Below, one piece after another: positions 34,519-48,845 of a stretch of DNA of 64,000 nucleotides. Each line of letters begins with the position of its first letter. Within the stretch, counting starts at the first letter, position 1. Both the position numbers and the translations under genes were made by a program. Location: positions 62,001 through 126,000 of the forward strand of contig QHVT01000003.1 of NCBI GenBank assembly GCA_003223645.1, given 5' to 3'. This DNA is from Acidobacteriota bacterium (GTDB lineage: Bacteria; Acidobacteriota; Thermoanaerobaculia; Gp7-AA8). The notes below the pieces were generated by a model, which saw nothing but the letters and a program-made list of their open reading frames with translations, was not told the DNA's origin and made no database searches.

Positions 34519-36921
34519 ATGTCCAACCCAGAATCGAAAGTGCTCCAACTGCCGCTCGTTCCGCTTCGCGACATGGTGGTCTTCCCGTCGATGATGGCTC
34601 CGTTCGTCGTCGGCAGGCGCGCGTCGATCCTCGCGCTCGAAGCCACGCTCTCGACGTCGGAAAAGAAGATCTTCCTGGCCACGCAGCGCGATCCGAAGAT
34701 CGACGACCCGTCGATGACCGAGATCTACAAGACCGGCGTCATCGCCACGGTCGTGCAGAACCTCAAGCTGCCGAACCAGAACGTGAAGGTGATGGTCGAG
34801 GGCCTCACGCGTGGCGAGATCATCGGCAACTCGGAACGCGACGGCTACACCGTCGTGGCCGTGCGCGAGATCGACACCAAGTCCGCGCCGACGCCCGACG
34901 TCACGCAGTACATGCAGAAGCTGATGGAGATCTTCGAGCAGTACGCGAAGATGTCGCATCACCTCGCCTTCGAAGGCGTCATGTCGACGCTGAAGATGGA
35001 CGACCCCGACCGCTTCGCCGACACGCTCGCGTCGCACCTCCTCATCACCACCACCGAGAAGCAGCAGCTCCTCGAGACTCCTTCGCCGCACGAGCGCCTG
35101 CAGAAGCTGCAGGACTTCATCGAGATCGAGATCGAAAAGATCAACATCGACAAGCGCATCAACTCCAAAGTCAAAAAGCAGATGGAGCGCGCGCAGAAGG
35201 AGTACTACCTCAACGAGAAGATCAAGGCGATCCACCACGAGCTGGGCCGCAAGGACGACCGCTCGGACGAGATCGAAGAGCTGCGCCAGAAGATCGAAGA
35301 AGCCGGCATGCCGAAGGAGACGAAGGAGAAGGCTCTGCAGGAGCTGAAGCGTCTCGAGGCGATGCCCGGCGTCAGCGCGGAGGCGACGGTCTCGCGCAAC
35401 TACATCGAGTGGCTCGTCTCCGTTCCCTGGAAAAAGTCGTCGAAGGAAATCAAAGACATCGAGCTCGCCGAGCAGATCCTCAACGAAGATCACTTCGGCC
35501 TCGAGAAGATCAAAGAGCGCATCCTCGAGTTCCTCGCGGTGCGCCAGCTGGTGAAGCAGCCGAAGGGGACGATCCTCTGCTTCGTCGGACCTCCGGGCGT
35601 CGGCAAGACCTCGCTCGCGAAGTCGATCGCCCGCGCGACGGGACGCAAGTTCGTGCGCCTTTCCCTGGGCGGCGTGCGCGATGAAGCGGAGATCCGCGGA
35701 CATCGCCGCACGTACATCGGCGCGTTCCCCGGCCAGATCATCCAGCGGATGAAGAAGGCCGGCACGATCAACCCGGTGTTCCTCCTCGACGAAGTCGACA
35801 AGATGTCGATGGACTTCCGCGGCGATCCGTCCGCGGCGCTCCTCGAAGTGCTCGACCCGGAGCAGAACAATTCGTTCACCGATCACTACATGGACGTCGA
35901 GTACGACCTCTCGAAGGTGATGTTCATCGCCACCGCGAACGTCGTGCACACGATCCCCGCGCCGCTCAAGGACCGCATGGAGATCATTTCTCTGTCCGGT
36001 TACACGCACCTCGAGAAGCTCGCCATCGCGCGGCAGTTCCTGGTGCCGAAGCAGAAAGCCGAGCAGGGTCTCGAAGACACGAAGATCTCGATCGACGACT
36101 CCGCGCTCGAAGAGCTGATCAGCTCCTACACGCGCGAGGCGGGCGTGCGCAATCTCGAGCGCGAAGTCGGCTCGGTGCTGCGCAAGATCGCACGCTTCGT
36201 CGTGAAGAACGGTCCCGATTTCGAGACCTCGATCGACCGCCCCAAAGTCCGCGAGCTCCTCGGCAAGGCGAAGTTCCGCTCGCAGCAGATGAACGAGCAG
36301 GGCGAAATCGGCCTCGCGACCGGCCTGGCGTGGACGGAAGTCGGCGGCGAGATTCTCTCGACCGAAGTCGCGCTCTCGCGCGGCAAAGGCAATCTCACGC
36401 TCACCGGAAAGCTCGGCGACGTGATGCAGGAGTCGGCGCGCGCCGCGCTGTCGTACGTCCGCTCACGCGCGGAGATGTTCGGACTCGATCCCGACTTCCA
36501 CGCCAACATCGACATTCACATCCACGTGCCGGAAGGCGCGATTCCGAAAGACGGACCGTCGGCCGGTATCACGATGGCGACGGCGCTTCTCTCCGCGGTC
36601 ACGAAGATTCCGGTGCATCGCGATCTCGCGATGACCGGCGAGATCACTCTCCGTGGAAAGGTCCTGCCGGTCGGCGGCGTGAAGGACAAAGTTCTCGCCG
36701 CGGCGCGCGCCGGAATCATGCGCGTGATTCTCCCCGCCGAGAATGAGCGCGATCTCGACGAGATCCCGGCAGACGTCCGCGAGAAGATGGAGTTCACGCT
36801 GGTCGAGTCGATGGATGACGTGATGTCGGTCGCCCTCGATGGCACGATCGTTCCATTAGCCGCGAAGACGAAACTCCCGGAACCGGAGAAGCTCACCGGC
36901 GACACTCCGGTTACGCATTAG
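34519..36921 (+). CDS. lon: ATP-dependent serine protease Lon
   Basis: 800 aa from ATG 34519; the longer reading upstream is unlikely as [15 protein letters not shown] is the conserved start of LonA. Substrate-binding N-domain to about 200, AAA+ module with Walker [10 protein letters not shown] near 357, and a Ser-Lys dyad: Ser681 in KDGPSAGI and a Lys near 722 in VGGVKDK. Degrades misfolded and regulatory proteins. Ends clpP-clpX-lon quality-control run. Confidence 0.97.
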   Translation: MSNPESKVLQLPLVPLRDMVVFPSMMAPFVVGRRASILALEATLSTSEKKIFLATQRDPKIDDPSMTEIYKTGVIATVVQNLKLPNQNVKVMVEGLTRGEIIGNSERDGYTVVAVREIDTKSAPTPDVTQYMQKLMEIFEQYAKMSHHLAFEGVMSTLKMDDPDRFADTLASHLLITTTEKQQLLETPSPHERLQKLQDFIEIEIEKINIDKRINSKVKKQMERAQKEYYLNEKIKAIHHELGRKDDRSDEIEELRQKIEEAGMPKETKEKALQELKRLEAMPGVSAEATVSRNYIEWLVSVPWKKSSKEIKDIELAEQILNEDHFGLEKIKERILEFLAVRQLVKQPKGTILCFVGPPGVGKTSLAKSIARATGRKFVRLSLGGVRDEAEIRGHRRTYIGAFPGQIIQRMKKAGTINPVFLLDEVDKMSMDFRGDPSAALLEVLDPEQNNSFTDHYMDVEYDLSKVMFIATANVVHTIPAPLKDRMEIISLSGYTHLEKLAIARQFLVPKQKAEQGLEDTKISIDDSALEELISSYTREAGVRNLEREVGSVLRKIARFVVKNGPDFETSIDRPKVRELLGKAKFRSQQMNEQGEIGLATGLAWTEVGGEILSTEVALSRGKGNLTLTGKLGDVMQESARAALSYVRSRAEMFGLDPDFHANIDIHIHVPEGAIPKDGPSAGITMATALLSAVTKIPVHRDLAMTGEITLRGKVLPVGGVKDKVLAAARAGIMRVILPAENERDLDEIPADVREKMEFTLVESMDDVMSVALDGTIVPLAAKTKLPEPEKLTGDTPVTH

Positions 36922-36927
36922 ACACAA

Positions 36928-36998
36928 GTAGAGGACAGGCAATCCTGCCTGTCCTCTCTTCCGCTGAACAGGGACAGGCAGGATTGCCTGTCCTCCAC
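36928..36998. repeat. Repeat family C (copy 3)
   Basis: GTAGAGGACAGGCAATCCTG then CCTGTCCTC ... GGGACAGGCAGGATTGCCTG then TCCTCCAC, starting 7 bp after the lon stop. The rest of the gap to engB (36999-37123) shows no gene. Confidence 0.9.
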
Positions 36999-37123
36999 CG
37001 CTCGTTGACACCGCGCGCGAATATCGCCACAATTTCCGGCGTTCAGCTTCACAACTCACCGACTTCTGCCTTGTCCGGCCCTCCGGATACTCGTACTTAC
37101 ATCAAGCCAGCAACAAATCATCA

Positions 37124-37705
37124 TTGGAAATCCGGTCAGTAACGTTTCATCGGGCGGCGTACCAGCCTGAAGATTTTCCCCGTGACCAACGGCCGCAGTT
37201 CGCAATGGTCGGCAAGTCCAACGTCGGAAAATCCAGTCTGATCAACGCCGTGCTGAACCGAAAGGGCGTTGCCCGCGTCAGTCAGACGCCCGGGAAGACA
37301 CAGGCCGTGCAGTTCTATCTCGTGAACGAAAAGTTTTACCTGGTCGACCTTCCAGGTTACGGCTACGCGAAGGTGCCGAAGAGCATGTCCCGCTCGTGGG
37401 GCGAGCTCGTGCGCGGCTACCTGGAGAACGCCCCCGAGCTGCGGGCGATCTTTCTTTTGCTCGACTCGCGGAGAACTCCGGGCGAGCACGATCGTCAGAT
37501 GCACCAATGGGCCCGCGATCTCGACGGCGTCGCCGAGAAGATCGTGCTGACCAAGAGCGACAAGCTTTCGAACAACGAATTGGCCGTCAGCCGCCGCGCG
37601 ATCGCGAAAGAGCTGGAGATCGGCGAGAGCGAACTGATTGCCGCGTCCACCGTAACGAAGAAGGGAATGGAACAGATTCGCCGCGAGATCCACACGCGAC
37701 TCTGA
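37124..37705 (+). CDS. engB: Ribosome-biogenesis GTPase EngB/YsxC
   Basis: 193 aa, TTG start (no ATG upstream in frame fits). G1 [14 protein letters not shown]3 [11 protein letters not shown]4 TKSDK and G5 AAST-like ASTVTKKG are all present. TRAFAC-class GTPase needed for 50S subunit assembly. Followed after 13 nt by rho. Confidence 0.93.
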   Translation: MEIRSVTFHRAAYQPEDFPRDQRPQFAMVGKSNVGKSSLINAVLNRKGVARVSQTPGKTQAVQFYLVNEKFYLVDLPGYGYAKVPKSMSRSWGELVRGYLENAPELRAIFLLLDSRRTPGEHDRQMHQWARDLDGVAEKIVLTKSDKLSNNELAVSRRAIAKELEIGESELIAASTVTKKGMEQIRREIHTRL

Positions 37706-37718
37706 GATCGAGGAACCA

Positions 37719-39242
<1,524 letters not shown>

Positions 39243-39259
39243 CGCGTGCGCAAGCACGC

Positions 39260-39334
39260 GTCATCCTGAGCGCAGCGAAGGATCTCAAGCTACGACGCTC
39301 GAGATCCTTCGCCGTCTGCGCGGCTCAGGATGAC
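39260..39334. repeat. Repeat family F (copy 2)
   Basis: GTCATCCTGAGCGCAGCGAA then GGATCTCAAGC ... GAGATCCTTCGCCGTCTGCG then CGGCTCAGGATGAC, between convergent rho and the glycoside hydrolase gene; likely overlaps the 3' ends of both transcripts. Confidence 0.9.
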
Positions 39335-39343
39335 GGTGGTTCA

Positions 39344-41197
39344 TTAACGCTCGCGCGTGGATTTGCCCTCGCGCTCCGCTTTCGCGAACGCGGGATCCAT
39401 CGACTCCGCGATCGCGCGCAGCGCGGCGCGATCCGGGTTCGTCACCGCCGCGTCGTACGCGACGAAGTAGCGCGCGTCTCCGGTGCCCTTCCAGTGCAGC
39501 GAGCGCTCGCCCGAGTGCGCGCCTTCGAAGCTCTGGCCGTAGCGGTAGATGCCGGCGCGGATCACGCGTCCGCTCGCATCTTCGAACGTCCAGACGAAGT
39601 CGAGATCCGGTGTGTGTGCCGCGACGTCGGCGCCGCAGCCGAGCGTGAGGTGCGTGGACTCGATCGCCGCGTCTTTCAACGTGAAGCCGGCCGGCGCTTT
39701 CGGTGATGCGTAGCCGAGGCGTGCGACGGCGTCGTCGTCGGAGCGAATCGTTTCGGCGAGGCACGCGCCTCCGAACGAAGCATCGACCGCGGACGCGATC
39801 GCGCGGACTGCGTTCTTGCCGATCGGCATGCCCTCGCGCAATCCGGAGATCGAGATCCTCGAGTTGCCGCTCGTCCATTCCGCGCCGGACTCGGTCAGAA
39901 ATCCACGCGCCGCTTCGCGCGCCGGCTCGACGTTGACGCTGATGGTTCCGCCCGCGTCATCGGCGAACAGCACCTCCGTGCTCTGCCCTTCGGCAGAGCG
40001 GCTGATCCCGGCTTCCTTGAAGCCGGAAGGGAGCGCCGCCGCCGGGTCCCGAAGACCGAAATCCGCCAATGCGGCTTTCGGCGTGCTCGCCTCGACGACA
40101 GAAGCGAATCCTGTCGCGGACGTGCACACTGGACTGCCGGCCGGCTGCTGCACGGCCGGATACGGCAGGTACTGCAGGTATTGCGTCACGACCGTTTTCG
40201 GCGTGCCGTTGGCGTAATAGATCGTGTTGCTGATCTGGTTGGACGGATCCCAGAGAGTGAAGATGAACGCTCTCCGAACGTCCCAATCGTTGAGATGCGT
40301 GTACGACGGATTGCGATAACCAGAGTACGACTGCGCCACCTGACAGGTCAGCTGCCGTTGTCCGGTGTCGCCCACCGCATTCGATCTCCATCCGAACTCC
40401 GTGACCCATACCGGCCGATGGCGCATCGAAAACGCATGGTTCCAGAAGTACGCGAGATTCTCGTAGTTGAGCCGGTTGCCCATCGTGTCCGCGCTCTCCG
40501 TGCTGCCCGCGTTGTTGTGCACGGAGATCACGTCGATGAAGCTCGTTCCCTGTCCGTCGGGATAGTAGGTTCCTTCGGCCTGCTGCAGAATGCGCCGCTT
40601 TCGGTTGTCGGCGCCGTCGGCGTTGTTGCGGCTCATGAATGCCGGCGCGGCGACGAGCGTTCCCGGCGCCTGCGCGCGGATCTCGATCGCCGCGGTGCGA
40701 ACGAAGTCGATGAAGAGCGGCGGCTCCTCGACATTGCGTCCCCAGCCGATTCCGTCGCTGCTGTAGCTGATGTTCTTCTGATCGGGCTCGTTCCAGATCT
40801 CGTATGCCGCGATCCTGCCGCGGAATTCGGACGCGAGGCGCCGCACGAACGCGGACCACTCGGTCGTGCTGTACGGAGGAATGTCGCCGTCGCTGGTGAG
40901 CCATGGCGGAACGACGTGGAGGATGGCCAGGACCTGTTGGCCGTTCGCGATCGCGTTGTCGATCTGACTGTTCACCGGACCGATGTTCCAGGCGCCGGAC
41001 GTCGGCTGGATGTCCTTCCAAATGATGTCCAGTCGCGTCCAGCCGAGATTTGCGTTGCGGGCGAGGTTCTGGTCGTAGTTGGCGACCACGCCGATGCTTA
41101 CCGGGCGCGTCGGCGGATGGTTGGCGGCGAGAGGAAGTGCAAGGGCGAGGGCGAGGGCGATGAGGAAGTAGCGGATTGATGGGGCACGTGGGTTCAT
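39344..41197 (-). CDS. Secreted clan GH-A glycoside hydrolase-like protein
   Basis: 617 aa from ATG 41197 with GAAAGGAAA upstream. Signal peptide (FLIALALALALPLAANH). TIM-barrel motifs: EIWNEPD with the acid/base Glu137 and VWVTEFGW with nucleophile Glu267, as in clan A families such as GH39/GH5. Residues after about 350 form an unassigned C-terminal region with no clear carbohydrate module. Likely acts on extracellular or surface polysaccharide. Exact family needs a profile search. Confidence 0.8.
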   Translation of the reverse strand: MNPRAPSIRYFLIALALALALPLAANHPPTRPVSIGVVANYDQNLARNANLGWTRLDIIWKDIQPTSGAWNIGPVNSQIDNAIANGQQVLAILHVVPPWLTSDGDIPPYSTTEWSAFVRRLASEFRGRIAAYEIWNEPDQKNISYSSDGIGWGRNVEEPPLFIDFVRTAAIEIRAQAPGTLVAAPAFMSRNNADGADNRKRRILQQAEGTYYPDGQGTSFIDVISVHNNAGSTESADTMGNRLNYENLAYFWNHAFSMRHRPVWVTEFGWRSNAVGDTGQRQLTCQVAQSYSGYRNPSYTHLNDWDVRRAFIFTLWDPSNQISNTIYYANGTPKTVVTQYLQYLPYPAVQQPAGSPVCTSATGFASVVEASTPKAALADFGLRDPAAALPSGFKEAGISRSAEGQSTEVLFADDAGGTISVNVEPAREAARGFLTESGAEWTSGNSRISISGLREGMPIGKNAVRAIASAVDASFGGACLAETIRSDDDAVARLGYASPKAPAGFTLKDAAIESTHLTLGCGADVAAHTPDLDFVWTFEDASGRVIRAGIYRYGQSFEGAHSGERSLHWKGTGDARYFVAYDAAVTNPDRAALRAIAESMDPAFAKAEREGKSTRER

Positions 41198-41474
41198 ACG
41201 ATTTCCTTTCGCCATCCAGTGAACGCCTCGTTCGGTCCGCTCACAATAAATTTGGGATTAAAGGTACGGAATCGGGTGCGAGGCGGCACTAAGGCGGGAC
41301 GCAGGTCCGCTGATCCGCAATAACGTGAAAGCGGAAAGAGGGGTGTCCGGATTCTTGACGGTTTCCGGCTTTCGAACTGGTCCTGCGAATCCGCCAATCC
41401 GCGTAACTCCTGTCTCCTCATCCACTTCGACGATTGGCATCGTCGGAACGCCGCTTGATACGAAACAGCCCACC

Positions 41475-42815
41475 ATGCACTGGACGACGCCCGTGATTCT
41501 GCTTTGGGCGGCAATCGCATTGATGCTGTGTGCCGCGCTCGCCGCGGTTCGTGCTGTCCTCCATGTCCGCGGTCTGCGCAAGGCGGAGGAGCGCTTCGAG
41601 CTGCTCGCGCGCGCGACGAACGACGTGATGTGGGACTGGAATCTCGTCGACGACACGGTGTGGTGGAACGAAGCGATTCACACGCAGTTCGGCTACACGG
41701 TCGCGGAAGCGATGGCCGTCGATTTCTGGCGGCAGCATGTGCATCCCGATGATGTGCAACGCGTCCTCGACTCGATCGACGAGGCCATCGGCGCGGGACA
41801 GATGAACTGGCAGAACGAGTACCGCTTCCGCAAAGCGGACGGCACCTACGCGACGGTGCTCGATCGCGGCTCGATCGGGCGCGGCGACGACAGGAAAGCC
41901 GTGCGCATGGTGGGAGCGATGATCGATGTGACCGAGGCGCGGCAGATGGCGGAGCGGCTCGCGCATGCGACGCGCGTGAGCTCCCTCGGACGAATCGCCA
42001 CCGCGATCGCGCACGAGTTCAACAACGTGCTGATGGGCATCCAGCCGAACCTCGAGCTCGTGAAGCGGCGCGGCGGCGACGACCTCGCGGTACCGGTCGG
42101 ACACATTCAGCAATCGGTCAAGCGCGGCAAGCGCATCACCGACGAGATCCTTCGCTTCACGCGGTCCGCGCCGCCGAAGCTCGAGTGCATCGACGTCACG
42201 CGCTTTCTCGATCGCTGGAGCAGCGAGATCGCGCCGTCCCTCGGCCATCGCATCAAGCTCACCGTCGACGTCGAAGAAGAAGAACTCTACATTTCCGCCG
42301 ATCCCGAGCAGATCTCGGAAGTGCTGACGAACCTCGCCGTCAACGCGCGCGAGGCGATCACTGCGGAGAACGGAGAGATCGAGATCACGGCCGCGCGCGT
42401 GCGCAGCTACGGCACGCTCGGCTTCGCCGCGATTCCGACCGCGGACCGCTTCGCGCACTTCTCCGTGCGCGACAACGGCAGCGGCATGAACGCGAGCCAG
42501 CTCGCGCATCTCTTCGAGCCGCTCTTCACCACGAAGAAAGGCGGCACCGGCCTCGGCCTCGCCGTCAGTTATCAGATCGTCACCAGTCACGACGGCTACA
42601 TCAGCGCGGAGAGCAATCCCGGCGAAGGTACGACATTCCACATCCTCCTGCCGCAGACGCTGCCGATCCTGCACGCGAATGGCGAGGAGTCGCATGTGGT
42701 GCGCGTGAAGCCACGCGTTGCGATCGCCGAGGACGATACGGCGGCGAGGAACATCCGCGCGTTGCTCGCGGTCGAAGGCCTCCAGTCGCGCGACCGGCAT
42801 CGCGGCTTGAATTAG
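41475..42815 (+). CDS. PAS-domain hybrid histidine kinase with truncated receiver
   Basis: 446 aa from ATG 41475. One membrane segment (about 5-27), a PAS_3-type domain (DVMWDWNLVDDTVWWNEAIH onward), HisKA with His180 in IAHEFNN, then ATPase boxes NLAVNAREAI, VRDNGSGMN and TKKGGTGLGLAV. The last 30 residues RVAIAEDDTAARNIRALLAV then EGLQ are the start of a receiver (Asp pair) but it stops before the phospho-Asp strand. The S46 gene begins 13 nt later. Phosphorelay to a domain lost here is suggested. Confidence 0.87.
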   Translation: MHWTTPVILLWAAIALMLCAALAAVRAVLHVRGLRKAEERFELLARATNDVMWDWNLVDDTVWWNEAIHTQFGYTVAEAMAVDFWRQHVHPDDVQRVLDSIDEAIGAGQMNWQNEYRFRKADGTYATVLDRGSIGRGDDRKAVRMVGAMIDVTEARQMAERLAHATRVSSLGRIATAIAHEFNNVLMGIQPNLELVKRRGGDDLAVPVGHIQQSVKRGKRITDEILRFTRSAPPKLECIDVTRFLDRWSSEIAPSLGHRIKLTVDVEEEELYISADPEQISEVLTNLAVNAREAITAENGEIEITAARVRSYGTLGFAAIPTADRFAHFSVRDNGSGMNASQLAHLFEPLFTTKKGGTGLGLAVSYQIVTSHDGYISAESNPGEGTTFHILLPQTLPILHANGEESHVVRVKPRVAIAEDDTAARNIRALLAVEGLQSRDRHRGLN

Positions 42816-42828
42816 ACTCACGCGCGCC

Positions 42829-45008
<2,180 letters not shown>

Positions 45009-45009
<1 letters not shown>

Positions 45010-45644
45010 TGCGGAAATTACTCCTTGCGTTTCTTTTCGCGGCGGGCGTGGCGCACGCGGACCTCCCTTGTCCGCTGCTGACGCCGGCGAATGCCTTCAT
45101 CCTCTACGCGGGTAGCAGCAGCCACTGTCTCATCACCTCACAGGAGCCCTGCACGCAGGGAGAGCTGATCCAGTTCGATCTCGCAACGTTCGGCTACAAC
45201 TTTGCCTGTTTTACGCACGCGTTCCGGTGGAACTTCGGCGACTCCACGGAGGTCGTGCTTACGCGGGCTTCGACGCATGTCTACACGTCGCCCGGCATGT
45301 ACGCCGTGACCGTCACGATCAACTCACCGATGCAGCAGCTGACGCTCACGCAAAACGTATTCATCTCGGACCCGCAGCCGTCATTCGAGGGCGAGGAGCT
45401 GTTCAGCGATCGAGGCCGCGTGCCGCGCGGATATCGCTTCATCGTCGGCTCCGCGGTCGGCAAGGGCGATTGGCTGTGGGACTTCGGCGACGGCACGACC
45501 GCGCGCGGTCCGGAGACGGAGCAGACGCACATCTACAAAACCGGCGGCAAGTTTCTCGTCACGCTGACGTCCACGCAAGCGCCGAACAGCTACGCGCTGG
45601 AAGTGAGCGTGCCGGTGGACAGGCGAAGATCGGCGCGGCACTGA
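45009..45644 (+). CDS. Secreted PKD-domain protein
   Basis: 211 aa. Signal peptide (LLLAFLFAAGVAHA), then two PKD modules marked by FRWNFGDSTEV...HVYTSPGMYAVTVT and WLWDFGDGTTARG...HIYKTGGKFLVTLT. Four Cys in the N-terminal part may form disulfides. PKD folds mediate protein or polysaccharide contacts at the surface. Translationally coupled to the S46 peptidase, suggesting an extracellular partner. Confidence 0.85.
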
Positions 45645-45693
45645 CGTTTCTGATCGTGTACACTCCCGCATCCGCCGATGCGGAAGTAAGGAC

Positions 45694-46113
45694 ATGTACA
45701 CAGTCGAACATCACACCGGCAAACTCTTCGAAGTCCGCGTCGTCACGCCCATGACCGAGCAAGAGCTCGGGCAATTCGTGCACGACCTGAATCGCGTGCT
45801 CGGCCAGATCCCCGGCAAGTACGTCGGCGTCACCGACCTCACCGAGGCGCACATCTTTCCGCCGTACGTCACGCAGACAATGATCCAGTACATGGCCGCG
45901 TCGTCGCCGCGCGTCATCCGCTCGGCGATGCTGATCGGCGAGAGCGCGACGTTCGCGCTGCAGGTCGAGCGCGTGCTGCGCAGCTCCAACAGCGACCTCC
46001 GCCGCGCGTTCCGGCGGGCTGAAGAACTGGAGACGTGGGTGGGCGAGGTGCTCACGATCGAAGAACGCGTACGGCTGAGGCGCTTTCTCACCGCGCGACA
46101 CGTTTCCGCGTAG
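45694..46113 (+). CDS. Hypothetical protein, STAS/SpoIIAA-like fold suspected
   Basis: 139 aa. Alternating strand/helix pattern: N-terminal VEHHTGKLFEVRVVTPMTEQ, a helix FVHDLNRVLGQIPGKYVGVT and a basic C-terminal helix region (RRAFRRAEELETWVGEVL). This resembles SpoIIAA-like lipid-associated domains, but I recognise no defining motif. No signal peptide. Function unknown. Confidence 0.55.
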   Translation: MYTVEHHTGKLFEVRVVTPMTEQELGQFVHDLNRVLGQIPGKYVGVTDLTEAHIFPPYVTQTMIQYMAASSPRVIRSAMLIGESATFALQVERVLRSSNSDLRRAFRRAEELETWVGEVLTIEERVRLRRFLTARHVSA

Positions 46114-46122
46114 GGACTCGGT

Positions 46123-46163
46123 TCTTCAGTTTATCCCGCGCGAAGACGCGGGATCTCCGGTTG
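46123..46163. repeat. Repeat family B (copy 5, single arm)
   Basis: TCTTCAGTTTATCCCGCGCG then AAGACGCGGGATCTCCGG, one arm only, after the hypothetical gene. Confidence 0.88.
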
Positions 46164-46216
46164 TCCCGCGATGAGCAACGCCAACGACGCAGATCGAGGA
46201 CGCGTACAATTGTCCG

Positions 46217-46243
46217 GCGGCCGGAAGCACCGGCCGCTTTTTT
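46217..46243 (+). terminator. Intrinsic terminator upstream of the PBP gene
   Basis: GCGGCCGG, loop AAGCA, CCGGCCGC, then six Ts. It ends 33 nt before the PBP ATG. It could end the upstream transcript or act as a leader attenuator; a TACAAT box sits just before it at 46205. Confidence 0.8.
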
Positions 46244-46276
46244 CTTGTTGCGATCTACGTTGCGATCAAACAACTG

Positions 46277-48721
46277 ATGGCCAAGCGTTCGCGCATCAAA
46301 GATTTTCTGTGGCGACACTCCGCGGGCATCGCCTTCACGGCGATGTTGCTGTTCGTCGCGCTGATCGGATTCGTCGGCTATACCTACATCTCGATCACCA
46401 AGAAATTCGAGTCCAGCCAGCGCTGGGATCTGCCGAGTCGTGTCTACTCCGACGCCGCGCCGCTCGTGCCCGGCATCCAGTATCCGCGCACGCTGCTCGA
46501 GCCGAAGCTGAATCATGTCGGCTATCGCGAAGTGAAGAAGGCGGTCGAGAACCCCGGCGAGTACCGCTACGTCGGCGACGACCTCGAGATCTATCTCAAC
46601 AACTTCGAGTATCCGGACATGGAGTTTCACGCGATGCCGGTGCTCGTCGAGTTCAGCGGCGCGACGGTGCGCTCGATCCGCCGCGTCACCGACGGCGTGA
46701 AGCTGCGCGGCGTGCGCATCGAGCCGGAGCTGATCACGTCGATCTACGACAACGAGATGGAAGACCGCATGCCGATCTCGCTCGATGCCGCGCCGAAAGT
46801 GTTGGTCGACGCGATCGTCGCCACCGAGGACCGCGGCTTCTACTCGCACCAGGGCATCTCCATCCGCGGAATCCTGCGCGCGGTCTGGACCGACATCCGC
46901 AGCGGCTCCTTGTCCGCGGGCGGCTCGACGCTCACGCAGCAACTCGTGAAGAATCTCTACCTCACGCCCGCGCGCAACTTCCGCCGCAAGTCCGTCGAGG
47001 CGGTGATGGCGCTGCTGCTCGAGGCGCGCTACAACAAGCAGCAGATCCTCGAGACCTACCTCAACGAAATCTACCTCGGACAAAACGGATCCGTGCAGAT
47101 CATCGGCGTCGAGCAGGCGTCGCAGGTCTACTTCGGAAAACACGTCACGTATCTGACCTTGCCCGAAGCCGCGACGCTCGCCGGCATGATCCGCTCGCCG
47201 AACGTCCTCTCGCCGCTGAAATATCCCGAGCGCGCGAAACCGCGGCGCGACACGGTGCTGCAGCTGATGCTCGATCAGCACAAGATCACGCAGGCGGAGT
47301 ACGACGCCGCGCTCGCATCGCCGCTCGCGGTCACGCGCTTCCCGAAGACGTCGCGCAGCGCGCCGTTCTTCGTCGACCTCGTGATGAAGCAGTTGCGCGA
47401 GACGTATCCCGAGACGCAGTTGAAGACCGAAGGGCTGCGCATCTTCACGACGCTCGACACGACGGTGCAGCGAAGCGCCGAAGAGGCGCTCGACAACGGC
47501 ATCGCGAACCTCAACAAAAAGTACAAATACATCCGCGACTCGGCGACGCCGCTCGAAGGCGTCGTCGTCACGATCGAGCCGGGCACCGGATACGTGAAGG
47601 CGCTCGTCGGCGGACGCAGCTACTCGAAGACGCAGTTCAACCGCGCGATCCAGGCGCGGCGACAGCCGGGATCGCTCTTCAAGCCGTTCGTCTACGTGAC
47701 GGCGATGGATCCCGCGCGCGGACACCAGGCATTCACCGCGGCCACGGTGCTCGACGACTCGCCGATCACCGTGCGCACCGGCAACAACGTCTGGTCTCCG
47801 CAGAATTACGACAATCGCTTTCACGGACGCGTGAGCGTGCGCGAGGCGCTCGCGCATTCGTACAACATTCCCGCGGTCCGCGCGGCGATGAACGCCGGTG
47901 TGCCGAACGTGATCAAGATGGCGTCGACGATCGGCGTCGAGAGCCGGCTGCAGCCGTATCCGTCGGTGTCCCTCGGATCGTTCGAAGTCACGCCGCTCGA
48001 AATCGCCTACGCCTACTCCGTCTTCGCGAACCTCGGCGTGAAAGCCGAGCCGGTCTCGATCCTCGCCGTCGTCACGCACGACGGCCAGCTGAAAGAGAGC
48101 CGCAACGTGAAGATGAAGCGCGTCGCGCCGGCGAGCGTCTGCTACGTGATGAACGACATCCTCAAGGACGTGCTCAACTACGGCACCGCCGGCAAGGCTC
48201 GTTCGCTCGGCTTCGACAAGCCCTTTGCCGGAAAAACCGGAACGACCAACAACTATCGCGACGCCTGGTTCACCGGTTACTCGCCGCGCATTCTGAGTCT
48301 GGTGTGGATCGGCTTCGACGACGGCAAGAGCGTGCGGCTGGCGGGCGGCGACGCGTGTCTGCCGATCTGGACGCGGCACATGAATCGCGTCAGCGGACTC
48401 GTTCCCGACGTCGATTGGCGCCGTCCCGACGACGTCACCGAGCGCGAGATCGATCCCGAATCCGGCATGCTCGCCACGCCGTACTGTCCGCAGACGCGCT
48501 CGGAAGTCTTCGTCGCGGGAACGGAACCGGAAACGGTCTGTCCGATTCACGCCGGCAGCGGCGAGCTCTCGCCGTATTTCCCGGACCAGCCGCAGTTGCA
48601 GCAGATCCCGATGCCGCCGCCGAACGTGATCGACGCACAACGCAGGGCCGAGGAGCAGCGTAAGAAAACACGTGAGAACTCGATTCGCCGATTGTTGAGA
48701 AGGATTTTCGGTAACGACTGA
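46277..48721 (+). CDS. Class A penicillin-binding protein (PBP1B-like, GT51 plus transpeptidase)
   Basis: 814 aa. N-terminal membrane anchor (about 14-36), a UB2H-like region (YPRTLLEPKLNHVGYREV) as in PBP1B, then GT51 EDRGFYSHQGISIRG and GSTLTQQLVKN. Transpeptidase motifs SLFKP (Ser466), SYNIPA and KTGTT (Lys653) are intact. Polymerises and cross-links peptidoglycan. Basic C-terminal tail. Preceded by a terminator-type hairpin. Confidence 0.95.
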   Translation: MAKRSRIKDFLWRHSAGIAFTAMLLFVALIGFVGYTYISITKKFESSQRWDLPSRVYSDAAPLVPGIQYPRTLLEPKLNHVGYREVKKAVENPGEYRYVGDDLEIYLNNFEYPDMEFHAMPVLVEFSGATVRSIRRVTDGVKLRGVRIEPELITSIYDNEMEDRMPISLDAAPKVLVDAIVATEDRGFYSHQGISIRGILRAVWTDIRSGSLSAGGSTLTQQLVKNLYLTPARNFRRKSVEAVMALLLEARYNKQQILETYLNEIYLGQNGSVQIIGVEQASQVYFGKHVTYLTLPEAATLAGMIRSPNVLSPLKYPERAKPRRDTVLQLMLDQHKITQAEYDAALASPLAVTRFPKTSRSAPFFVDLVMKQLRETYPETQLKTEGLRIFTTLDTTVQRSAEEALDNGIANLNKKYKYIRDSATPLEGVVVTIEPGTGYVKALVGGRSYSKTQFNRAIQARRQPGSLFKPFVYVTAMDPARGHQAFTAATVLDDSPITVRTGNNVWSPQNYDNRFHGRVSVREALAHSYNIPAVRAAMNAGVPNVIKMASTIGVESRLQPYPSVSLGSFEVTPLEIAYAYSVFANLGVKAEPVSILAVVTHDGQLKESRNVKMKRVAPASVCYVMNDILKDVLNYGTAGKARSLGFDKPFAGKTGTTNNYRDAWFTGYSPRILSLVWIGFDDGKSVRLAGGDACLPIWTRHMNRVSGLVPDVDWRRPDDVTEREIDPESGMLATPYCPQTRSEVFVAGTEPETVCPIHAGSGELSPYFPDQPQLQQIPMPPPNVIDAQRRAEEQRKKTRENSIRRLLRRIFGND

Positions 48722-48727
48722 TGACGA

Positions 48728-48812
48728 GGCTCATGGGCTCATGGGCTCAAAGGCTCAAAGGAAACCAACTACGAACCTCTATGAGCCTATGAGCCTATGA
48801 GCCCATGAGCCT
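48728..48812. repeat. Hairpin of short tandem repeats (GGGCTCAT / ATGAGCC)
   Basis: Left arm GGCTCATGGGCTCATGGGCT then CAAAGGCTCAAAGG; right arm CTATGAGCCTATGAGCCTAT then GAGCCCATGAGCC, complementary. Occupies the PBP-mlaE gap. Confidence 0.85.
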
Positions 48813-48845
48813 ACGTCCCCCCACCTATAATCACGCACGAACCAA